A stretch of 12,199 nucleotides of DNA from Rhodospirillales bacterium (lineage in GTDB: Bacteria > Pseudomonadota > Alphaproteobacteria > MPNO01 > UBA2964), in assembly GCA_002727395.1 (NCBI GenBank), contig PBWY01000004.1:8037-20235 (forward strand). Reading direction: 5' to 3'. Shown here one piece after another: positions 6,703-12,199 of the stretch; the stretch's first letter is position 1; every line of letters starts with the position of its first letter. Under the pieces are notes generated by a model. The model made no database searches. It worked only from the letters and a program-made list of their open reading frames with translations, and was not told the DNA's origin. Both the position numbers and the translations under genes were made by a program.

Positions 6703-6713
6703 CGACAAAACCA

Positions 6714-6728
6714 TGCGGCTCTGCCGCA
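6714..6728 (+). other. Small GC-rich hairpin preceding the terminator
   Basis: TGCGGC-TCT-GCCGCA forms a six-base-pair stem with a three-base loop, twelve bases after the binding-protein stop codon and just before the main terminator. It has no U-run of its own. It may stabilise the transcript end or assist termination. Confidence 0.45.
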
Positions 6729-6736
6729 ATATTATT

Positions 6737-6767
6737 AAAGGTGCACCACAAATGGTGCACCTTTTTT
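6737..6767 (+). terminator. Rho-independent terminator between convergent transporter genes
   Basis: AAAGGTGCACC (6737-6747) pairs perfectly with GGTGCACCTTT (6754-6764) across a six-base loop, and the 3' arm runs into a six-T tract (6762-6767). It ends the plus-strand binding-protein transcript. On the minus strand the same stem is followed by an A/T-rich stretch starting five bases after the livF stop, so it probably also stops the ABC operon coming the other way, though less strongly. Confidence 0.88.
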
Positions 6768-6771
6768 ATTT

Positions 6772-7476
6772 TCAGACCCCGAGATATTGGTGTTGAATTT
6801 CTGACTGAGATAAAAGTTCGAGGGAGCTACCTGTCCAAACTACTTGGCCCTTTTCTATAATATAATGCCTATCAGCTATTCGTGTAAGAGTGCTGACATT
6901 CTTATCAACTACCAAAATTGCTTGTCCTTGTGCCTTGAGGTCTTCGAGACATTTCCAAATTTCTGCACGAATTTGTGGTGCCAACCCTTCAGTGGCCTCA
7001 TCTAAAACAAGCAACTTGGGATTAGTCATTAAAGCACGGCCGATAGCCAGCATTTGCTGTTCGCCGCCCGACAGTTCATTACCCATGCCGTTTATCCGAG
7101 CCTCGAGGGCAGGAAATCTATCCAATACCTTTTCAAAGGTCCAAGGGTCCGGATTTTTGGAGAAATTTCTTGCGGTAGCCACCAGATTTTCGCGTACTGT
7201 TAAATTGGGAAAAATTTGACGCCCTTCCGGCACAAGACCAATACCCATCTTGGCAATAAGATGGGACGCTATTCCGGTAATATTTTTATCCTCAAAAATA
7301 ATTTCCCCACTATAAGGAGCCAATAATCCCATTATCGACCGAATGGTGGTGGTCTTACCCATCCCATTTCGGCCCATTAGGGTCACCACTTCACCGGCTG
7401 CTACTTCCATTGACATTCCAAATAAAACCTGACTGGTTCCATAAGAAGTTTTTATGCTGTCAACTTTTAACAACAT
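6772..7476 (-). CDS. livF: HAAT ABC transporter ATP-binding protein LivF
   Basis: One of the two cytoplasmic ATPases of a branched-chain/amide-type ABC importer. It has 234 residues, as usual for LivF. Walker A is GRNGMGKT (35-42), the signature LSGGEQQ (135-141), and Walker B LLVLDE (155-160) followed by ATEGLAP. VPEGRQIFPNLTVRENL (82-98) is the LivF Q-loop-proximal region. At the switch position, where most ABC proteins have His and LivF usually reads EQN, this protein has DKN (191-193). I believe this occurs in a recognised alphaproteobacterial subgroup of LivF, so it is not read as inactivation. The gene is last in the operon, five bases after livG, with a GAGGAA ribosome site inside the livG end, and is followed at once by the shared terminator. 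Confidence 0.95.
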   Translation of the reverse strand: MLLKVDSIKTSYGTSQVLFGMSMEVAAGEVVTLMGRNGMGKTTTIRSIMGLLAPYSGEIIFEDKNITGIASHLIAKMGIGLVPEGRQIFPNLTVRENLVATARNFSKNPDPWTFEKVLDRFPALEARINGMGNELSGGEQQMLAIGRALMTNPKLLVLDEATEGLAPQIRAEIWKCLEDLKAQGQAILVVDKNVSTLTRIADRHYIIEKGQVVWTGSSLELLSQSEIQHQYLGV

Positions 7477-7481
7477 TTTAT

Positions 7482-8231
7482 TTATTCCTCATCACCGAGA
7501 TAAGCTGTGCGGACCTCGGGATTAGAACGAATTTCTTCCGGTGTCCCTGAAATGATAGAGCTTCCGTATACGAGTACCGTTATTTGGTCAGCCAACGCAA
7601 ATACGGCGTTCATATCATGCTCAATCAATAAAAGTGTGTGATTTCCTTTTAGACCGTTAAGTATCTTCACCATCCTTTTGGATTCTTCAGTGCCCATTCC
7701 TGCCATTGGTTCATCCAGCAATAACATTTTTGGTTTACTCACAAGTGCCATCGCAATTTCAAGCTGTCGTTTTTCTCCATGCGACAGATTGCGGGCTAAA
7801 ACATCGGCCCTGAGATCGAGTCCTACGACCTCTAAAGCCTCCATCGCCGGGCGCACCAATCCAGGCTCCTGACTTACCGGACTCCAAAATTTGAATGAAT
7901 GACCATCATGGGCTTGAATCGCTAGGGACACATTTTCCAACGTTGAAAACTCTTGAAATATGCTGGTTATTTGAAACGTTCTTGAAATTCCTTTGAGTGA
8001 TCTTGCTGGCGCGCTCAGCCGGGTAATATCTTCCCCATCAAAAGTGATCCGACCACCATCCGATTTTAAGGCACCTGAGACCTGCGAAATCATCGTCGTT
8101 TTACCAGCGCCATTAGGACCTATTACCGCATGAATTTCCCCAGTATAAACCGACAATGAGAGGTTATTAGTCGCGAGTACTCCTCCAAAGCTTTTTTTAA
8201 GCTGGTCAATTTTTAATAACACCTCAGTCAT
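7482..8231 (-). CDS. livG: HAAT ABC transporter ATP-binding protein LivG
   Basis: Second ATPase of the importer, pairing with LivF under the LivH/LivM permeases. From the ATG at 8231 it is 249 residues. Walker A is GPNGAGKT (38-45), the Q-loop region is ISRTFQI (82-88), the signature LSHGEKRQ (149-156), Walker B MLLLDEP (169-175), and IEHD (203-206) carries the switch His205. The frame is open further upstream to an ATG at 8300, but that adds 23 residues with no resemblance to LivG and overlaps livM by 77 bases. The chosen start gives the common short overlap with livM (ATGACTGA, 8224-8231) and begins with MTEVLLKIDQL, as LivG proteins do. An AGGT-type weak ribosome site precedes it. Confidence 0.95.
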   Translation of the reverse strand: MTEVLLKIDQLKKSFGGVLATNNLSLSVYTGEIHAVIGPNGAGKTTMISQVSGALKSDGGRITFDGEDITRLSAPARSLKGISRTFQITSIFQEFSTLENVSLAIQAHDGHSFKFWSPVSQEPGLVRPAMEALEVVGLDLRADVLARNLSHGEKRQLEIAMALVSKPKMLLLDEPMAGMGTEESKRMVKILNGLKGNHTLLLIEHDMNAVFALADQITVLVYGSSIISGTPEEIRSNPEVRTAYLGDEE

Positions 8232-9195
8232 TTTCGTTACCTGGTTTCTGTGCAAAATCCTGTCGTTTCTCCAAAAATCCCAGCAATCCACCTCTCGCAA
8301 ATAAAACTACCAAAATGAGAAAAGGTCCGAATATTAGTTGCCAATATTCGGTTATTCCCGATAGCGCCTCTTCTAAAAGTATAAAAACAAGGGCTCCAAC
8401 AATTGGTCCAGACAAGCTCCCCATACCGCCGAGCAAAACCATAATGATCAGATCTCCAGAGCGGGTCCAATGCATCATGTCAGGGTTAACAAAATCGGTA
8501 TGATTGGCCAACAATGCTCCAGCTAGACCAGCCATAGCCCCTGCAATTACAAACGCTGTTAATTTATAACGAAAAGTGGGAAACCCTATTGCTTGCATTC
8601 TTGCTTCATTAGAACGTGCTCCCTGAATTACCATGCCAAAACGGGAAGCAACCAATCTCTTGCATAACCAAAGACATAGTATAAGCAAAATAAAGACTAG
8701 ATAATAAAGGCTCGTTTTGTCACTCAGATCTATCAAACCATAAAAATTACTAGGCTCCAGGAGAGGCAAACCATCATCCCCGCCATACCGATCAAGGCTA
8801 ACACCCAGAAAATACATCATTTGTGCTAAAGCCAGCGTGATCATAATAAAATAAACACCCCGGGTACGCAGGCTAATGGCACCAAAAATTATTGCAAAAA
8901 TTGCGCTTATCATTATTGCTAATGGCCACTGGATATAACCGCTTACAATGTCATGTTCAGCGCAAATTCCTACGGTATAAGCCCCAATCCCTATAAAGAC
9001 AGCATGGCCGAAGCTAATCATGCCACCATACCCCATGATCAAATTCAAACTTAGAGCCCCTATAGCCAAAATCATCATACGCCGCGCCAAATCAAGATAA
9101 AAAGGCACGTCAGTCAATGATGCTAGAACCGGCACTATAGCGAGTAGAAGAAATATCAGAATACAGAGTATGGTTTGACGGTTGACGTTAATCAC
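8224..9195 (-). CDS. livM: HAAT ABC transporter permease LivM
   Basis: Inner-membrane permease forming the translocation channel with LivH. It has 323 residues with about nine to ten hydrophobic segments. LivM hallmarks are YGGMISFGHAVFIGIGAYTV (56-75), TRGVYFIMITLALAQMMY (111-128), the ATPase-contact loop SRFGMVIQGARSNEARMQAIGF (184-205, quoted by its ends SRFGM and QAIGF) and GGMGSLSGPIVGA (256-268). Translation starts at a GTG (9195-9193) immediately after the livH stop, with AGGAG (9203-9207) seven bases upstream, so the two permeases are coupled. The hydrophilic C-terminal tail (KRQDFAQKPGNEND) overlaps the livG start. Confidence 0.95.
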   Translation of the reverse strand: MINVNRQTILCILIFLLLAIVPVLASLTDVPFYLDLARRMMILAIGALSLNLIMGYGGMISFGHAVFIGIGAYTVGICAEHDIVSGYIQWPLAIMISAIFAIIFGAISLRTRGVYFIMITLALAQMMYFLGVSLDRYGGDDGLPLLEPSNFYGLIDLSDKTSLYYLVFILLILCLWLCKRLVASRFGMVIQGARSNEARMQAIGFPTFRYKLTAFVIAGAMAGLAGALLANHTDFVNPDMMHWTRSGDLIIMVLLGGMGSLSGPIVGALVFILLEEALSGITEYWQLIFGPFLILVVLFARGGLLGFLEKRQDFAQKPGNEND

Positions 9196-10119
9196 TTAGC
9201 CGCTCCTAGCTGGGAATAAACCCTGCGGCCTGAAAAAGAGAACTGCAGCCATCAAAATATAAATCAACATTGAAGCGACGGCTGGCGCCGCCGTCTCTGC
9301 CGCATTGACAGGGAGAAACAGTTTAAAGAAGTCATCTAAAAATGACCGGCCCAGTATTTCAATCACACCGATAAGAAGAGCGCCTACAAAGGCGCCACGG
9401 ATAGATCCTATTCCTCCAATTACAATGACCACTAAAACTTGAATAAGTATATTTTCGCCCATCCCTATAGTTGCTGCGAATATTGGGCCTGCCATAAGCC
9501 CGGCAAGAGCCGCGAGCGCTGCCCCTAATCCAAATACCAAAGTAAAAACGCGCTTGATATCCACTCCAAGAGCGCCAATCATTTCCCGATTAGATGCCCC
9601 GGCACGAATTAACATTCCGGTCCTTGTTTTAACCACTAAGATATAAAGAAAGGCTGCAACCAGCAGTCCAACGCCAATAACTACAATTCTATATACTGGC
9701 AAGGGAATGCCAAGCACGATGACCGATTGATTAAGTAAGTTAGGCAACGGCACTTCAATACCTGCGGGACCCCAGATCAAGCGCACAAACTCATTAAAAA
9801 ATAGTATCATACCGAAAGTAGCAAGGACCTGATCCAGGTGACCGCGATCGTAAAGCCTTCTTAAAACTACAACTTCGAGAAAAACTCCAATCAAAAGTGT
9901 TGCGGGTAACGCAACAAATATACCCAACAAAAACGACTCCGAAGCTAAAGTCACTGTTGCGGCAATATACGCGCCCATCATATAGAGAGACCCATGGGCC
10001 AAGTTCATCATATCCATGATGCCAAAAACTAACGTTAGCCCAGCCGCTAATAGGAATAGCAAAATTCCATACTGTACACCGTTAAATAATTGTTCAAAGA
10101 GAAGGATGGGATCAATCAT
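9196..10119 (-). CDS. livH: HAAT ABC transporter permease LivH
   Basis: Inner-membrane permease partner of LivM; 307 residues with about eight hydrophobic segments. Typical LivH features are GLTLVFGIMDMMNLAHGSLY (27-46), the cytoplasmic coupling loop RTGMLIRAGASNREMIGALG (166-185), GGIGSIRGAFVGA (235-247) and the C-terminal FFRPQGLFP (295-303). The insert VNAAETAAPAVAS (271-283), before the last span, is Ala-rich but not unusual. The ribosome site is weak (AGG, nine bases or so upstream). The gene follows the binding-protein gene after 65 bases that contain a GC-rich hairpin, which may set a lower permease level relative to the binding protein. Confidence 0.95.
   Translation of the reverse strand: MIDPILLFEQLFNGVQYGILLFLLAAGLTLVFGIMDMMNLAHGSLYMMGAYIAATVTLASESFLLGIFVALPATLLIGVFLEVVVLRRLYDRGHLDQVLATFGMILFFNEFVRLIWGPAGIEVPLPNLLNQSVIVLGIPLPVYRIVVIGVGLLVAAFLYILVVKTRTGMLIRAGASNREMIGALGVDIKRVFTLVFGLGAALAALAGLMAGPIFAATIGMGENILIQVLVVIVIGGIGSIRGAFVGALLIGVIEILGRSFLDDFFKLFLPVNAAETAAPAVASMLIYILMAAVLFFRPQGLFPARSG
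9203..9207 (-). promoter_or_regulatory. Ribosome binding site for the GTG start of livM
   Basis: AGGAG on the minus strand, seven bases before the GTG at 9195 and inside the last codons of livH, fixes the unusual start codon. Confidence 0.65.
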
Positions 10120-10143
10120 AAAAAAACCTAGCTTAACGCGAAA

Positions 10144-10165
10144 CGGGGGCGCAAAAACGCCCCCG
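10144..10165 (-). other. GC-rich intercistronic hairpin between binding protein and livH
   Basis: CGGGGGCG (10144-10151) pairs perfectly with CGCCCCCG (10158-10165) around a six-base loop. In the direction of transcription (minus) it follows the binding-protein stop by 19 bases. It is followed by TTTCGCG rather than a U-run, so it is not a strong terminator. Such hairpins commonly give partial termination or protect the upstream mRNA, raising binding-protein level over permease; that role is inferred here. Confidence 0.75.
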
Positions 10166-10184
10166 CCACAGAACTAATAATAAC

Positions 10185-11384
10185 TCACCAAGTCTTTTTC
10201 ATTTTACATTTACTAGCGTAAACATCCTGGTGTTTAGAATAAACTTTCTGAACAATTTTGGTTGTCCATTTTCCATTATTATCTTTGACAACTTCCCGAA
10301 GGAAAAAATCTTGAATGGGAAAATGGTTGTTTCCATAGACATATTTTCCCCGAACGGATCCATAATCAGCCTTCCTGAACGCCGCTCTCATACCATCCAT
10401 ATTTTTCAGGTTTCCTCCTACAGCTCGAACGGCACTATCAATTAACATAATTGAGTCATAGCTCTGGGCCCCGTAGTGAGAGGGATAACTACCAAATTTT
10501 TTTCTGTAATCTGAGACAAACCTTTTATTGACTGGCGTATTAAGATCGGGAGCCCAAAACTGGGTAGAAAATGTTCCCAATACATTTGTTAACTTAGCTT
10601 GCTGCAGCTTAGGTAGACTTAGGGAATCAACACTGAATACAGAATACAGTGGTGTCTTCGTCAGACCGGCTTGAGCATATTGCCGCATAAAAGCATTTGT
10701 GGCGCGCCCCGGGTAAAATATAAATACACCATCAGCCTTTGAAGCACGAGCTTTAGCTAGTTCAGCTGAAAAATCTAATTGGGTTGGCCACTTCGTTAGA
10801 TCCTTTCCAAGAATTTTTCCTTTAAAGGTCCGTTCGACTCCGGCTACCATATCACGGCCAGCTGCATAGTTAGGGGCTATAACATAAAGGCTCTTGACAA
10901 CTCGTTTATTTAATACCTCACCCATAGCCATGGGCACCTGATCATTCTGCCAAGAAGTTGAAAAAATATTTTTATGGCATAAGCGTCCCGCAATTTTTGA
11001 AGTCCCGGCATTAGAAATAATCAAAAATTTTCCTGCCTTTACAACACTGTTCCTTGACGCAAGAACAACATGCGACCAGATGAAACCGGAAACAATATCC
11101 ACCTTATCCTTGTGTAATAGTTTCTCGGTCTTTTGTTTCCCGACCTCCGGTTTAACTTGATCGTCTTCAAAAATTACCTCTACTGGAATACCACCCATTT
11201 TATTGCCTAGGTGATCCAGCGCAATCCGCACGGAATTTCGCATATCTTTGCCGATAACACCCGGTCCACCAGAGAGGGTTGTTACAAACCCTATTTTAAT
11301 TTTTTTTGCTTTTGTAGCCATTGCTTGAGGCGCTGTAATAGCCAGCGCTAGTGCCGCAGCACCGAAAATTATTGCCTTCTTCAT
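10185..11384 (-). CDS. HAAT ABC transporter periplasmic substrate-binding protein (Peripla_BP_6 type)
   Basis: Exported receptor of the ABC importer; 399 residues. MKKAIIFG plus an Ala-rich core and AMA form a signal peptide, with cleavage likely after residue 23. The mature protein opens with KIKIGFVTTLSGGPGVIGKD (28-47), the standard type-I binding-protein start. NAGTSKIAGRLC (125-136), STSWQND (142-148), APNYAAGRDM (170-179), LDFSAELAKARASKADGVF (203-221), and near the end YGSVRGKYVYGNNHFPIQDF, match the branched-chain-type family. The only cysteines, Cys136 and Cys393, could form a disulfide. A GGGAGAGA ribosome site precedes the ATG. It is first in the operon. The closest relatives I recall lie beside aromatic-compound genes, so the ligand may be an aromatic or other acid rather than leucine; this is uncertain. 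Confidence 0.94.
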   Translation of the reverse strand: MKKAIIFGAAALALAITAPQAMATKAKKIKIGFVTTLSGGPGVIGKDMRNSVRIALDHLGNKMGGIPVEVIFEDDQVKPEVGKQKTEKLLHKDKVDIVSGFIWSHVVLASRNSVVKAGKFLIISNAGTSKIAGRLCHKNIFSTSWQNDQVPMAMGEVLNKRVVKSLYVIAPNYAAGRDMVAGVERTFKGKILGKDLTKWPTQLDFSAELAKARASKADGVFIFYPGRATNAFMRQYAQAGLTKTPLYSVFSVDSLSLPKLQQAKLTNVLGTFSTQFWAPDLNTPVNKRFVSDYRKKFGSYPSHYGAQSYDSIMLIDSAVRAVGGNLKNMDGMRAAFRKADYGSVRGKYVYGNNHFPIQDFFLREVVKDNNGKWTTKIVQKVYSKHQDVYASKCKMKKTW

Positions 11385-11447
11385 TGTCGATCTCTCCCAA
11401 ATTCAAAATTTATGGGATCATAAACGTCCCACCTAAAAAAACACTAG

Positions 11448-11475
11448 ATACTAACCTATGGGTGCCAGCTGCCAA
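11448..11475 (-). promoter_or_regulatory. Candidate sigma-70 promoter for the ABC transporter operon
   Basis: On the minus strand TTGGCA (11475-11470) and TAGTAT (11453-11448) are 16 bases apart. Transcription would start near 11441, giving a leader of about 57 bases before the binding-protein ATG. The -35 box overlaps a TGCCA-GC-TGCCA direct repeat (11463-11474). The 94-base gap (11385-11478) also holds TGGGA/TCCCA arms around 11413-11431 and no obvious terminator for the upstream gene, so read-through from it is possible. Confidence 0.45.
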
Positions 11476-11478
11476 CCT

Positions 11479-12199
11479 TCAATTTTCGCCGACTATGGAT
11501 TTAACCCCTTCAAGGTTTTCTAGGCCTTTTTCTCTCATCAGGTTAATGAAATCAGCAATAAACCAATCAACCAATGCTGTCTTGAAAGACGGGCGGGCGC
11601 AAATTCGTTCAAACCACCCACCAACATTGGGTCTGTTGTCCAACAACCAACGCTGCTGAAGATGGACAACCCGATTAACATAAGGTGTGAATGCAACATC
11701 CGCCAAAGAATAGGAGTTTCCTGCTAACCATGAGCCATTGCTTAGAACCTCCTCCATATCATCCAACATTCTTACAATTCGTTGAATAGCCGGCTTGAAA
11801 AATTTAGACTCAACACCCTTCAAGACATTCTCAGTCATTCGTGCCCTTTTATTTGGATCCACATAGCCTTCAAGTGTGGTTCGTAATTGATCAGAGGTTT
11901 TACCTTCCATAAATTGATACCGAAATGCGATACAGGCACTGATAGTAGCGCTTGCGGCATGGAGCCCTTCATCGAGCTGTTTAACCCAAATTCTCATCCT
12001 TGCACACTCAAGCGGTGATGACGGCCGCAGAGAAGGCTCAGGAAATACAGTATCGAGATATTCATCGATGACAGCGGACTCATAGATTACCTTACCTTCA
12101 TGAACTATTGTTGGGACAACTCCATTTGGGTTTAAAGCAATATATTCTGGGTTGTGTTGATCTCGTGCCCTTAAATTGAAATGGTGTGATTTGAATTCT
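11479..12199 (-). CDS. Glutathione S-transferase family protein (N-terminus outside window)
   Basis: Glutathione-dependent transferase or lyase, cytoplasmic. The frame is open from the right edge to a TGA at 11479-11481, giving 239 visible residues; roughly the first 20-30, including the catalytic Ser/Tyr/Cys region, are cut off. The remaining thioredoxin-like domain shows NPNGVVPTIVHEGKVIYESAVIDEYL, with the cis-proline VPT and the Glu-Ser that binds the glutathione gamma-glutamyl group. The all-helical C-terminal domain contains LAGNSYSLADVAFTPYVNR, the usual capping-box region with its conserved Asp. The ATG at 11997 is internal and not the real start. The end (EKGLENLEGVKSIVGEN) extends past the common GST fold. 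It resembles the group containing beta-etherases such as LigF, but the subclass and substrate cannot be assigned without the missing N-terminus. Confidence 0.9.
   Translation of the reverse strand, partial: EFKSHHFNLRARDQHNPEYIALNPNGVVPTIVHEGKVIYESAVIDEYLDTVFPEPSLRPSSPLECARMRIWVKQLDEGLHAASATISACIAFRYQFMEGKTSDQLRTTLEGYVDPNKRARMTENVLKGVESKFFKPAIQRIVRMLDDMEEVLSNGSWLAGNSYSLADVAFTPYVNRVVHLQQRWLLDNRPNVGGWFERICARPSFKTALVDWFIADFINLMREKGLENLEGVKSIVGEN

Noticed and set aside
8232..8300. Longer livG start at the ATG at 8300
   Set aside because: It adds 23 residues unlike LivG proteins and overlaps livM by 77 bases, while the ATG at 8231 gives a normal N-terminus and the common eight-base overlap.
11479..11997. 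GST gene starting at the ATG at 11997
   Set aside because: The frame continues upstream to the window edge and encodes the typical glutathione-binding VPT and ES motifs, so the gene is cut by the window rather than short.
1..12199. CRISPR arrays, insertion sequences, tRNA genes, phage or defence genes
   Set aside because: No regularly spaced repeats, transposase or integrase motifs, or tRNA-like cloverleaf sequences were seen on reading both strands; the gaps are short and contain only promoter, hairpin and repeat signals.

Overview
The window looks like chromosomal DNA from an AT-leaning alphaproteobacterium, probably a free-living, perhaps marine, Rhodospirillales- or SAR116-like lineage. 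This is inferred from two things. One is the left-hand block DUF1285 / Nudix CoA pyrophosphatase / DUF6111 / CCA tRNA nucleotidyltransferase, an arrangement I associate with Alphaproteobacteria. The other is a dense set of high-affinity uptake systems (TRAP and branched-chain-type ABC). No rRNA, tRNA, CRISPR array, transposase, integrase or phage gene was seen. Gene density is high and intergenic gaps are all under 180 bases.

Layout, left to right. (1) 1-2583, all minus strand and read right to left: a DUF1285 protein, a NudL-type Nudix hydrolase, a small DUF6111 membrane protein and a CCA-adding enzyme that runs off the left edge. Spacing is tight and there is one ATGA overlap, so this is probably one operon of housekeeping genes. 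(2) 2700-4525, minus strand: the two membrane subunits of a TRAP transporter (DctQ then DctM, with a TGATG overlap). (3) 4699-6702, plus strand and divergent from the TRAP permease: a TauD/TfdA-type Fe(II)/2-oxoglutarate dioxygenase, then a TRAP periplasmic binding protein. Together, (2) and (3) look like one uptake-and-oxidation module whose substrate is unknown. (4) 6737-6767: a strong hairpin terminator between the two convergent transport loci. (5) 6772-11384, minus strand: a complete branched-chain/amide-type (HAAT) ABC transporter in the order binding protein, LivH, LivM, LivG, LivF, with a GC-rich hairpin between the binding protein and the permeases. (6) 11479 to the right edge, minus strand: most of a glutathione S-transferase-like protein, missing its N-terminus.

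How it works together: the TRAP system would use the membrane ion gradient to import a small organic acid captured by the DctP protein. The dioxygenase encoded between its two halves could make the first oxidative attack on it. The ABC system uses ATP to import another small molecule. Its binding protein resembles HAAT proteins often found beside aromatic-compound genes, so leucine should not be assumed. The window contains no regulator, but several inverted repeats and promoter-like sites lie in the gaps around the TRAP/dioxygenase genes. I did not find an overtly new type of system. The TRAP/dioxygenase module and its control DNA are the least explained part.
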